A stretch of DNA of 64,000 nt. Origin: an uncultured Pelagibacteraceae bacterium (GTDB lineage: Bacteria > Pseudomonadota > Alphaproteobacteria > Pelagibacterales > Pelagibacteraceae). The stretch covers positions 1-64,000 of the forward strand of contig CACKIN010000001.1 in assembly GCA_902600205.1 (NCBI GenBank), in the 5' to 3' direction. Below, one piece after another: positions 55,007 through 63,666 of this stretch; within the stretch, counting starts at the first letter, position 1, and the number at the start of each line of letters is the position of its first letter. Position numbers and translations under genes: made by a program. The notes below the pieces were generated by a model. That model saw only the letters and a list, made by a program, of their open reading frames with translations. It made no database searches and was not told the origin of the DNA.

Positions 55007-56992
55007 ATGTCCCAATTTAATATTTCACCTGATGAAGTTGCAAAACTTGAAGACAAATTTGAGATAAAAAGTAACGAAAGAAAGTTAAAAAATTTCTTAA
55101 AAATATTGACTTTTGTTGCTTTGGTTACAATGTCAATTTACCATTTTTATGCCTCAGGATTTGGAACTATAAGAGATATTCTCCATAGAGGTATTCATAT
55201 TTCTTTTGTCGTAGGTCTTGTATTTTTATTTTATGGATGGAAAAATTTTGGGGTCAAACAGTCTAAAAACAAAGTTCCATACTTAGATATTTTCTTTTCA
55301 ATTTTAGTAGTTGTAACTGCACTTTATTTACCATTATTGCCTCCAGAAATATTAGCTAGCAGAGTTGGAAATCCATCAAATACTGAAGTTATTATGGGTT
55401 CAATTTTAGTTGTTTTAACTCTAGAGGCTGCAAGAAGATCTATAGGATACACGTTACCATTAATATGTATAATATTTATGATTTTTGCACTATATGGCCC
55501 TATTTTTCCTGGTGCTTTAAAACATGGTGGAAGTAGTTGGGCTGGTTTTGTTAATCATATTTATATAACTAACCAAGGAATTTATGGAATTGCAGTGGGT
55601 GTTATGGCCCAATATGTATTCTTATTCATTCTATTTGGAGTGCTTGCAACAAGAATAGGTTTGGGTCAATTATTTATTGATTTAGCAATGGTTATAGCTG
55701 GAAGATATTCTGGAGGACCAGCGAAAGTTGCAATTTTTTCCTCAGCTTTTTTAGGAACCATATCTGGATCTTCAATTGCAAATACAGTTACAACTGGTTC
55801 TCTCACAATTCCAGCAATGAAAAAAGTTGGGTACCCTCCACATTTTTCTGGTGCTGTTGAAGCCACAGCTTCTACTGGAGGGCAAATTACTCCACCTATT
55901 TTAGGAGCTGCAGCTTTTATTATGGTTGAATATTTAGAACTACCTTTAAGAGATATTTTGGCAGCAGCATTAATTCCTGCTCTACTTCATTATTTTGGTA
56001 TTTTTGTAATGGTTCATTTAGAGGCAAAAAAATTAGGTCTTAGAGGTTTAAATGAAAGTGAAGTTCCAAAATTTATAAAAATAATAAGGGATAATTGGTT
56101 AGCTATAGTCCCTTTATTTTTACTAGTATATTTAATACTGATTGGTCGTACACCAGATTATGCTGCAGTAAATGGAATCATTGCTTGTGTATTTATAGGA
56201 TTTATAAGGAAAAAAAATAGACTTACCTTTAATGATTTACTTGAGTGTCTAGCAAGAGGTGCAAAAAATACTTTAGCAGTTGGAGCAGCCGCTACTTCAA
56301 TAGGTATAATAGTTGGTGTAGTTACATTAACTGGGGTAGGATTTAGATTAGGTTATGTAGTAATTCAAACAGCCGGAGATATTGGTGGTTTCTTCTTGAA
56401 TTTTTTACCATTTAATTATTTCACACTTCAAGATCTGACGTTATTTTTTTCTTTAATATTAATTGCAATATCATGCATATTCATGGGCACAGGAGTTCCA
56501 ACCACTGCAACTTACATAATTCTTGTTGCCGTTGCTGCCCCTGCTCTCACTCAATTACAAATTGAACCAATAGTTTCACATTTTTTTGTTTTTTATTATG
56601 GTGTTTTAGCAGATATAACTCCACCAGTTGCCCTTGCAGCATATGCTGCAGCCGGTATTGCTGGATCAAACCCATTCACTACTGGTAACACAGCTTTTAG
56701 ATTAGGTATTGCAAAAGCACTTGTGCCCTTTGTATTTGTTTATTCACCATCATTATTGTTGGTTGCGCAAGGATTCAATTTCTATGATTTCTTTATTACT
56801 TTAATATCTGCAATGATTGGAATTGGATTAATTGGAATTGGTTTCACAGGATATTTATATAAATCAGTATCTACGTTTCAGAGATGGTATCTTGGAATTA
56901 TTTCATTATTATTTATTGCACCAGGTTTAAGTTCATCAATTATAGGCTTAGTTTTAGTATTACCAGTGTTTGTGCTTCAATTAAGAAAATAA
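55007..56992 (+). CDS. TRAP transporter fused permease (small plus large subunit)
   Basis: The 661-residue inner-membrane protein joins the DctQ-like four-helix part (residues about 30-170) to the DctM-like part (about 170-650), the normal arrangement for TAXI-type systems (4TM/12TM fusion). Conserved large-subunit segments include ASTGGQITPPILGAAAFIM, MGTGVPTTATYI and ADITPPVALAAYAAAGIAG. It imports the ligand of the upstream receptor using an ion gradient, presumably sodium. Only 47 bases separate the two genes. Confidence 0.95.
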   Translation: MSQFNISPDEVAKLEDKFEIKSNERKLKNFLKILTFVALVTMSIYHFYASGFGTIRDILHRGIHISFVVGLVFLFYGWKNFGVKQSKNKVPYLDIFFSILVVVTALYLPLLPPEILASRVGNPSNTEVIMGSILVVLTLEAARRSIGYTLPLICIIFMIFALYGPIFPGALKHGGSSWAGFVNHIYITNQGIYGIAVGVMAQYVFLFILFGVLATRIGLGQLFIDLAMVIAGRYSGGPAKVAIFSSAFLGTISGSSIANTVTTGSLTIPAMKKVGYPPHFSGAVEATASTGGQITPPILGAAAFIMVEYLELPLRDILAAALIPALLHYFGIFVMVHLEAKKLGLRGLNESEVPKFIKIIRDNWLAIVPLFLLVYLILIGRTPDYAAVNGIIACVFIGFIRKKNRLTFNDLLECLARGAKNTLAVGAAATSIGIIVGVVTLTGVGFRLGYVVIQTAGDIGGFFLNFLPFNYFTLQDLTLFFSLILIAISCIFMGTGVPTTATYIILVAVAAPALTQLQIEPIVSHFFVFYYGVLADITPPVALAAYAAAGIAGSNPFTTGNTAFRLGIAKALVPFVFVYSPSLLLVAQGFNFYDFFITLISAMIGIGLIGIGFTGYLYKSVSTFQRWYLGIISLLFIAPGLSSSIIGLVLVLPVFVLQLRK

Positions 56993-56995
56993 AAT

Positions 56996-57418
56996 TTATC
57001 CACCTAAGCCAGCATTTGGAAGTGGTCTTCTTAAAATTTTCCAAATTCCAACAGCACTAGCAACAAGTTTACTTTTGCATTTTAATTTACAATTTACAAA
57101 TACCATTGATTTTGTAACTTTTTGAATTTCAACTGTTCCTAATAATTCATCTCCCAAGTTAGAGGGAGCTATAAACTTAATATCTAACGAGATAGTTACA
57201 CAGGGTTTGTTGCCACTTGCTTTGTGGCAAGCAGTTCCTGCCCCAGCGTCAATAATTGTACATATATAACCACCATGGGTTATCCCAGCTTTATTTAAAT
57301 GTGTTTTTTTGATTTTTGTTTTAAACTCAAATTTTTTTTTGGTTAAAGATCTAAATAGCAAACCACCATTATGTTTCATATAACTTGGTTTACTACTTAG
57401 TTGTTCAAATTTTCTCAT
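56996..57418 (-). CDS. PaaI-type hot-dog thioesterase
   Basis: The protein of about 140 residues (start MRKFEQLSSKP at 57418; an upstream in-frame Met at 57463 is less likely) has the hot-dog segment THLNKAGITHGGYICTIIDAGAGTA, with the HGG motif of PaaI-like acyl-CoA thioesterases, and SLDIKFIAPSNLGDEL. It probably hydrolyses a small or aromatic acyl-CoA; the substrate is unknown. It converges on the TRAP permease gene with a 3-base gap. Confidence 0.85.
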   Translation of the reverse strand: MRKFEQLSSKPSYMKHNGGLLFRSLTKKKFEFKTKIKKTHLNKAGITHGGYICTIIDAGAGTACHKASGNKPCVTISLDIKFIAPSNLGDELLGTVEIQKVTKSMVFVNCKLKCKSKLVASAVGIWKILRRPLPNAGLGG

Positions 57419-57515
57419 TAGAGGATTATTGTCATAATTAATATAAATAACAAAACTAAACAAAAGAAATATATAACAGATTTTTCAAGTGATATTTTCA
57501 TTTATCCTTTCGTTT

Positions 57516-57592
57516 TGGTGCGCCTGCTAGGAGTTGAACCCAGAACCTCCTGGTCCGTAGCCAAGCGCTCTATCCAATTGAGCTACAGGCGC
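57516..57592 (-). tRNA. tRNA-Arg (anticodon ACG)
   Basis: Read on the reverse strand this 77-base tRNA has acceptor GCGCCTG paired with CAGGCGC, an A discriminator and encoded CCA. The D arm is GCTC/GAGC and the anticodon stem CTTGG/CCAGG encloses CTACGGA, giving anticodon ACG (normally modified to ICG by TadA). T arm CTGGGTTCAACTCCTAG. A TATAAA lies 13 bases upstream. Confidence 0.97.
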
Positions 57593-57609
57593 AATTTGTA
57601 CAGTTTTTA

Positions 57610-57627
57610 TACATTATTAATAATGTA
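57610..57627. promoter_or_regulatory. 18-base perfect palindrome upstream of pyruvate dehydrogenase
   Basis: TACATTATTAATAATGTA is a perfect 18-base palindrome in the 77-base region between tRNA-Arg (reverse) and the aceE-like gene (forward), 42 bases before its ATG. It has the size and symmetry of a dimeric repressor operator. A TATAAT at 57658-57663 close to the ATG may be the -10 of the dehydrogenase gene. The regulator is unknown. Confidence 0.5.
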
Positions 57628-57669
57628 AATTATTTTTTTAGCAAATATTGATATATATATAATAAAAAA

Positions 57670-60600
57670 ATGAATTTAGATTTGTTAGTTCCAGACATTG
57701 GAGATTTTGAAAATGTTGAAATAATTGAAGTACTTGTAAAAAAGGGCGATAAAATTAACAAAAATGACCCTGTCGTAACATTGGAGAGTGATAAGTCGAG
57801 CGTTGAAGTACCATCTGATTATGAAGGTACTGTAGAAAATGTTAAGGTAAAAATTGGTGACAAAGTTTCAAAAGGCGATTTGATATTAACATTATCCTCA
57901 GACAAAAAATATAAGAATGAAGAAATTAGTAAAACTTTAAATGAAAAAATCCCACCTTCAACTGAGAATTTAATTAAGGAAGCTGAAAATGCTACAAAAC
58001 CTGATAACCAAGTTGAAACAAAAGTTATTGAGCCAAAACATATCAAACAAACTAGACTGATAAATGAAGTTAAGATGGTTAGTAGTAATGATGATATTGA
58101 TCCTGTTGAAACAAAAGAATGGCTAGACTCCTTAAGTGCGGTCCTACAAAATGATGGTTCAGAAAGAGCTCACTTTTTAATTAAACAATTAATTGATCAA
58201 TCCTACAAAGCTGGATCAAAAATTCCTCATACCCAAACTACTCCATACGTAAATACTGTACCTCCTGAGGAAGAAAAAAGATCTCCAGGAGATCAAAATA
58301 TAGAACGTAAGTTAAGATCATTAATAAGATGGAATGCTGCTGCAATGGTAGTTCGAGCAAATAAAAAATATCCTGAACTTGGTGGGCACATAGGAACATT
58401 TGCATCTGCAGCAACATTATATGATGTAGGAATGAATCATTTTTGGAGAGCAAAAAATAATAAATTCGGAGGTGATCTAGTATATTTTCAAGGTCATAGT
58501 GCACCTGGTATGTATGCAAGAGCCTTTCTTGAGGGAAGATTAAATGAAAAACAACTAGATAGATTTAGACAAGAGGTAAAAACAGGTGGTCTTTCTTCGT
58601 ACCCTCATCCTTGGCTAATGCCTAATTTTTGGCAGTTCCCAACTGTTTCAATGGGTATTGGTCCAATGTTAGCAATATATCAAGCAAGATTTATGAAATA
58701 TCTTATTAATAGAGGATTAATTAAAGACGAAGGAAGAAAAGTCTGGGCATTTCTTGGTGATGGAGAAATGGACGAGCCCGAGTCTCTTGGTGCAATAGGG
58801 TTAGCAGCTCGAGAAAATTTAGATAATTTAATATTTGTTGTTAATTGCAACTTACAAAGATTAGACGGTCCAGTTAGAGGAAATGGAAAAATAATTCAAG
58901 AATTAGAAGGAATTTTCAGAGGCGCAGGGTGGAATGTTTTAAAAGTCATTTGGGGTTCTTATTGGGATACTCTTTTAGCAAATGATAAGACAGGACATTT
59001 AGTAAAAATTATGAATGAGACCGTGGATGGTGAATATCAAGCTTTTAAAGCAAGAAATGGACTTTATGTTAGAGAAAAGTTTTTTGGTAAATATCCTGAA
59101 ACAACTGAATTAGTCTCATCGATGTCCGATACTGATATTTGGCGATTAAATAGAGGGGGTCATGATCCTCATAAAGTTTATGCTGCTTATGATAAAGCGG
59201 TCAATCACAAAGGAAGTCCCACAGTTATAATAGCTAAAACGATCAAAGGTTACGGTATGGGAAAAAGTGGAGAAAGTGTAAATACTACTCACCAGCAAAA
59301 AAAATTAGATATAGATGATTTGATGTATTACAGGGATAGATTTGATGTTCCTTTAACAGATGCCCAAGTCAAAAACATTGAATATTTCAAACCAGATGAA
59401 AATTCAGAAGAAATAAAATATTTAAAAAAGAGAAGGATAGAATTGGGTGGTTTTATTCCAGAAAGAACATCGTACTCAAAACCAATTAAAGCTCCAAGTA
59501 AAGATATTTTTGATTTTATGAAGACTTCAACTGGTGAAAAAGAAATGTCTACAACAATGGCTCTAGTAAGAATGCTAACTAATCTTTTAAGAGATAAAAA
59601 TGTTGCTCCTAAATTAGTTCCAATTATTCCTGATGAAGCTAGAACTTTTGGAATGGAAGGTTTCTTTCAAAAAATAGGAATTTATGCTCATGAAGGTCAA
59701 AAGTATGAGCCCGAAGACTCTGCACAACTTTCTTCTTACAGAGAAGAAAGAAGTGGTCAAGTATTAGAGGAAGGGATTACGGAGGCAGGATCCATATCAT
59801 CCTGGATTGCTGCAGGTACTGCTTACACTAATCATGACATTGAAATGATTCCAATTTATCTTTTCTATTCTATGTTTGGCTTTCAAAGAATAGGAGATTT
59901 TGCATGGGCAGCTGGAGACAGTCAAGCAAGGGGTTTTTTAATTGGTGCAACAGCTGGAAGAACAACCCTTGCAGGAGAAGGGCTTCAGCACCAAGATGGG
60001 CATAGTCATTTACTCGCATCTACAATTCCAAACTGTATATCTTACGATCCTACGTTCCATTATGAATTAGCCGTTATTTTTAGAGAGGGTTTAAGAAGAA
60101 TGCATGAAAAAAATGAAAATATTTTTTATTATATTACTACAATGAATGAAAATTATTCTCATCCTGAAATGCCAAAAGATTGTGAAGATGGGATTCTAAA
60201 GGGAATGTATAAAATAAAAGAGTCATCAAGTTCAAAAGAAGCTAAGATTCAATTATTGGGATCTGGAACAATACTTAGAGAAATGATGGCTGCATCAGAT
60301 ATACTCAAAAAAGAATATCAGGTAGACAGTGAAGTTTGGAGTGTTACAAGTTTTAACGAGTTAAGAAAAAATGGAATGGAAGTTGAGAGACAAAACTTAT
60401 TAAACCCCTCAGAAACAAACAAAAAATCGTATATAGAGGAGTGCTTGGGAAAACAGCAAGGACCTATCCTTGCAGCTACTGATTATATGAGAATTAATGC
60501 AGATCAAATAAGATCTTTTACGAAAAAAAGCTTTTATTCTCTTGGTACAGACGGATATGGAAGAAGCGACACAAGAAAAAATTTAAGAAGTTTTTTTGAA

Positions 60601-60735
60601 GTAGATAAAAAACATATAGTTGCTTACAGCCTTAGTGTTTTAGCAAAAGAGCAACTCATTACTTCAAAGTATGCTGAAGATGCAATAAAAAAGTATAATA
60701 TTGATAAAAATAAACCCATGCCAACAAAGATGTAA
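57670..60735 (+). CDS. aceE: Pyruvate dehydrogenase E1 (homodimeric AceE type) with N-terminal lipoyl domain
   Basis: E1 decarboxylates pyruvate with thiamine diphosphate and reductively acetylates lipoyl groups. Residues 1-78 of this 1021-residue protein are a biotinyl/lipoyl domain (VPDIGDFENVEIIEVLV, then ESDKSSVEVPS with the likely lipoyl Lys42). A low-complexity linker covers about 79-140. From about residue 141 it is a full AceE: WLDSLSAVLQNDG, WRAKNNKFGGDLVYFQGH, the ThDP motif GDGEMDEPE (GDG at 363-365), and AGEGLQHQDGHSHLLA. Lipoyl domains normally sit on E2. The E2 gene directly follows with no gap and lacks one. Confidence 0.95.
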   Translation: MNLDLLVPDIGDFENVEIIEVLVKKGDKINKNDPVVTLESDKSSVEVPSDYEGTVENVKVKIGDKVSKGDLILTLSSDKKYKNEEISKTLNEKIPPSTENLIKEAENATKPDNQVETKVIEPKHIKQTRLINEVKMVSSNDDIDPVETKEWLDSLSAVLQNDGSERAHFLIKQLIDQSYKAGSKIPHTQTTPYVNTVPPEEEKRSPGDQNIERKLRSLIRWNAAAMVVRANKKYPELGGHIGTFASAATLYDVGMNHFWRAKNNKFGGDLVYFQGHSAPGMYARAFLEGRLNEKQLDRFRQEVKTGGLSSYPHPWLMPNFWQFPTVSMGIGPMLAIYQARFMKYLINRGLIKDEGRKVWAFLGDGEMDEPESLGAIGLAARENLDNLIFVVNCNLQRLDGPVRGNGKIIQELEGIFRGAGWNVLKVIWGSYWDTLLANDKTGHLVKIMNETVDGEYQAFKARNGLYVREKFFGKYPETTELVSSMSDTDIWRLNRGGHDPHKVYAAYDKAVNHKGSPTVIIAKTIKGYGMGKSGESVNTTHQQKKLDIDDLMYYRDRFDVPLTDAQVKNIEYFKPDENSEEIKYLKKRRIELGGFIPERTSYSKPIKAPSKDIFDFMKTSTGEKEMSTTMALVRMLTNLLRDKNVAPKLVPIIPDEARTFGMEGFFQKIGIYAHEGQKYEPEDSAQLSSYREERSGQVLEEGITEAGSISSWIAAGTAYTNHDIEMIPIYLFYSMFGFQRIGDFAWAAGDSQARGFLIGATAGRTTLAGEGLQHQDGHSHLLASTIPNCISYDPTFHYELAVIFREGLRRMHEKNENIFYYITTMNENYSHPEMPKDCEDGILKGMYKIKESSSSKEAKIQLLGSGTILREMMAASDILKKEYQVDSEVWSVTSFNELRKNGMEVERQNLLNPSETNKKSYIEECLGKQQGPILAATDYMRINADQIRSFTKKSFYSLGTDGYGRSDTRKNLRSFFEVDKKHIVAYSLSVLAKEQLITSKYAEDAIKKYNIDKNKPMPTKM

Positions 60736-61662
60736 ATGTCTGATCAATCCATCAAAACATCTGCAAGTCCAAAAGTAAGGAAGTTTGCTAGAGAATTAGG
60801 TGTTGATATAAGTAATGTTAAAGGTTCGGAAAGATTAGGTAGGGTTGTAGAAAAGGATTTAAAAGAATATGTTTCTTCTAACATAAACCAAACATATGAT
60901 GTAAAAGAAGTTAAAAATGAAAAAGAAATCAAAAGTGAATATCAACATTCAGATTTTGGCGAAGTTGAAATTAAAGACATTCCTAGAGTAAAAAAAATTG
61001 CCGCTCCTCATCTAGTCAACTCTTGGACTAATATTCCACATGTAACAAATCATGATGAAGCTGATATTACTGAGATGGAAGAGTTTAGAAGTTCACTTAA
61101 AGATAATTATAGTGGAGAAAAAATAAAAATTACCCCACTAGCATTTATTATAAAAGCATTGGTAGTATCACTAAAAAAATTTCCATCTTTTAATTCATCA
61201 ATTGATGATATTGAAAATGGTAAAATTACATTTAAAAAGTATTTTCACATCGGCATCGCAGTTGACACCCAACATGGACTTATGGTTCCCAAGATTAGGG
61301 ATGCTAATCAAAAAGATATCAACGAGTTAAGTAAGGACTTGAAAAAAGTAAGTGATGATTGCAGAAATCTAAAAATTGATAAAAAAGAATTCTTTGGGGG
61401 ATCGATGACTATTACCAGTTTGGGTGGAATTGGAGGATCGTTCTTTACTCCAATAATTAATTTTCCTGAAGTTGCTATCCTTGGAATAGGCAGAAGCTAC
61501 AAAAAACAGTTATTCATAGATGGAAAATTTGTTCCAAGAACTATTTTACCTTTATCACTCTCATATGACCATCGAATTATAGATGGAGCAGAGGCTGCTA
61601 AATTTAATAATGAATTAAAAGATAATTTAGGAGCAAATTTTGCTTACAACCTAAGTAAATGA
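60736..61662 (+). CDS. aceF: Pyruvate dehydrogenase E2 (dihydrolipoamide acetyltransferase) without lipoyl domain
   Basis: The 308-residue protein begins directly with the peripheral subunit-binding domain (ASPKVRKFARELGVDISNVKGSERLGRVVEKDL, about residues 10-48). A short linker and the acetyltransferase core follow: IPHVTNHDEADITEMEEFR, TITSLGGIGGSFFTPIINFPEVAILGIGR, and the catalytic SYDHRIIDG with His279. Usual E2 proteins carry one to three lipoyl domains ahead of the binding domain; there is none here. The core catalytic residues are intact, so it should accept acetyl groups from the lipoyl domain carried on E1. No E3 gene is adjacent. Confidence 0.95.
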   Translation: MSDQSIKTSASPKVRKFARELGVDISNVKGSERLGRVVEKDLKEYVSSNINQTYDVKEVKNEKEIKSEYQHSDFGEVEIKDIPRVKKIAAPHLVNSWTNIPHVTNHDEADITEMEEFRSSLKDNYSGEKIKITPLAFIIKALVVSLKKFPSFNSSIDDIENGKITFKKYFHIGIAVDTQHGLMVPKIRDANQKDINELSKDLKKVSDDCRNLKIDKKEFFGGSMTITSLGGIGGSFFTPIINFPEVAILGIGRSYKKQLFIDGKFVPRTILPLSLSYDHRIIDGAEAAKFNNELKDNLGANFAYNLSK

Positions 61663-62759
61663 TTACAAAATTTGAAATATTAACCGATGATCTTCAAGTC
61701 CATTTTAGTGGAGAAAACTCGGAAATTTTTCCAAATATTTGGTTGAGAGATCATGCAAAAGATGAGCAAAATTGGGATAAAAGGTCTAGTCAAAGAAAGA
61801 CTTTTACAGCATCTTTAGATCTAAATTTAAAAATAAAAAATGCAGAAATATTAGAAAATGGCAAATATTTGAGTATTTCCTGGCCTGATTTAGAGAAGCC
61901 AGTCAAATATTCATCTGAATTTCTAATTAATAACAAGATAAATAAAAAAAGAGAAACAAAATCAAATTTAAAAATCTGGAAGTCAAAAGAAATTCATCGG
62001 GAGATATTTGTAGACTATAAATCTATCTTAACAAATGATGGATTTAAAAACTTTTTAAAAAGTCTACATACTTATGGTTTCTTAGTAATTAGAAATTGCG
62101 AAACAAATTTAAAATGTGTTGAAAAAATTGCTAATAAAATTGGATATGTAAGAAACTCTATATTTGGAGGACTATGGAGTTTTGAGTCTGACGAAAATAA
62201 AGCTGATAGCGCTTATACTCAAGAAGAGTTAAGACCACATACAGACTCAACATATAGTAATGATGCTCCAGGATTGCAATTACTATTGTGTTGCGATTAT
62301 AATGCTAAGGGTGGTGACTCAATAATGGTTGACGGACTAAAGATTGCTGAAACAATCAAAAAAGAAGACCAGCAAATGTATGAGTTGCTTACAAAAATAA
62401 ATGTAAAGGGTAATTACATTGGTGATGGAGTTTTTCTAGAAGCGGAAAGACCAATATTTAAATTAAATAAAAATAATGAAATTATTCAAGTAAGTTTTAA
62501 TAATTACGATCGAGCACCGTTTAGATTTGAAAAGGATTTAACTTTAAAGTTTTATGAAGCAATCAAAGAATTTGATCTACTTGCTAATAATAAAGATTAC
62601 CAATGGAGACATGTACTTAAACCCGGAGAGCTTTTAATATTTAATAATTGGCGAATACTTCATGGAAGAGGATCATTTAGTGGAGTAAGAAAAATGTCCG
62701 GATGTTATATAAACAAAGAGGATTTTGATAGTTCTTGTAAGATGAACGGAATAAATTAA
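61659..62759 (+). CDS. Gamma-butyrobetaine hydroxylase-like Fe(II)/2-oxoglutarate dioxygenase
   Basis: The 366-residue protein has an N-terminal DUF971/GBBH-like domain (NIWLRDHAKDE) and a TauD-type dioxygenase domain with iron ligands His194-x-Asp196 (RPHTDSTY) and distal His335 (RILHGRGSF). The Cys residues that bind zinc in the N-terminal domain of gamma-butyrobetaine hydroxylase are absent. The substrate may be a trimethylammonium compound, but this is inference. It overlaps the E2 gene by 4 bases, which suggests co-expression with pyruvate dehydrogenase. Confidence 0.82.
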   Translation: MITKFEILTDDLQVHFSGENSEIFPNIWLRDHAKDEQNWDKRSSQRKTFTASLDLNLKIKNAEILENGKYLSISWPDLEKPVKYSSEFLINNKINKKRETKSNLKIWKSKEIHREIFVDYKSILTNDGFKNFLKSLHTYGFLVIRNCETNLKCVEKIANKIGYVRNSIFGGLWSFESDENKADSAYTQEELRPHTDSTYSNDAPGLQLLLCCDYNAKGGDSIMVDGLKIAETIKKEDQQMYELLTKINVKGNYIGDGVFLEAERPIFKLNKNNEIIQVSFNNYDRAPFRFEKDLTLKFYEAIKEFDLLANNKDYQWRHVLKPGELLIFNNWRILHGRGSFSGVRKMSGCYINKEDFDSSCKMNGIN

Positions 62760-62781
62760 TTTAATAATTTAATTTAGTAAA

Positions 62782-63666
62782 ATGACAAAATCTCTTTCAA
62801 TGATCTGCGCATTACTTACAACTTTTATTTGGGGTACAGCTTTTATTGCACAAGATACCGGTATGGACAACATCGGTCCTTTAACATTCAATTCAGCAAG
62901 ATTTGTTATAGGATTTTTCACTATTTTACCACTTGCGTTACTCTTTGAAAGGAAGAAAATCAAACTAGAGATACTCTCAAAATCAAAACTATTTATAAAG
63001 TATTTAGTTTTTATGGGAGTTTCGCTTTTCTTCGGAACCTTTTTACAACAAACCGCCCTTCAATACACAAATATTGCAAATGCTGCATTTTTTACAGTAT
63101 TTTACGTACCTATAGTTCCAATTTTATTATTTTTTATTTATTCAAAAAAAGTCCATTGGAGTATATGGCCGGCAATTGGTCTTTGTGTTTTAGGTGTATA
63201 TCTACTAAGTGATTTTTCTAATTCAGAAATAATGTTAGGAGATGGTTTGGTTATTTTATGTTCTGTATTTTGGGCATTGCATATAATATTTGCAGGTAAA
63301 TTCATGGAAGAATTCGATATTCCCATGTTTTATGCAGCATTACAGGCTTTATTTGTGGCAACACTCTCAATAATTTTTTCATATGCTTTTGAGGAAATTG
63401 ATATTTCTAAAATTTTAATGGAAAGTAGTTCAATACTTTATGCTGGTGCATTATCAGGTGGAATTGCCTTTACATTACAGATGTTTGCTCAAAAAAATAT
63501 AGAAGAAGCACCTGCCGCAATTATTTATTCGTTAGAGGGGGTGTTTGCTGCAATTGCTGGATGGATAATTCTTAATCAGTTTTTAACTACGAATAATATG
63601 ATTGGATGTTTTTTAATATTGGTTGCTGTAATTTCTTCTCAAATTTCTCCAAGTACTAAAACTTAA
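62782..63666 (+). CDS. EamA/DMT-superfamily transporter
   Basis: The 294-residue protein has ten predicted membrane segments in two EamA repeats; the first starts LLTTFIWGTAFIAQDTGMDNIGPLTFNSARF and the second follows DGLVILCSVFWALHIIFAG. DMT proteins usually export or import small metabolites or amino acids. The substrate is unknown. Its stop shares 4 bases with the convergent uppP stop. Confidence 0.88.
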   Translation: MTKSLSMICALLTTFIWGTAFIAQDTGMDNIGPLTFNSARFVIGFFTILPLALLFERKKIKLEILSKSKLFIKYLVFMGVSLFFGTFLQQTALQYTNIANAAFFTVFYVPIVPILLFFIYSKKVHWSIWPAIGLCVLGVYLLSDFSNSEIMLGDGLVILCSVFWALHIIFAGKFMEEFDIPMFYAALQALFVATLSIIFSYAFEEIDISKILMESSSILYAGALSGGIAFTLQMFAQKNIEEAPAAIIYSLEGVFAAIAGWIILNQFLTTNNMIGCFLILVAVISSQISPSTKT

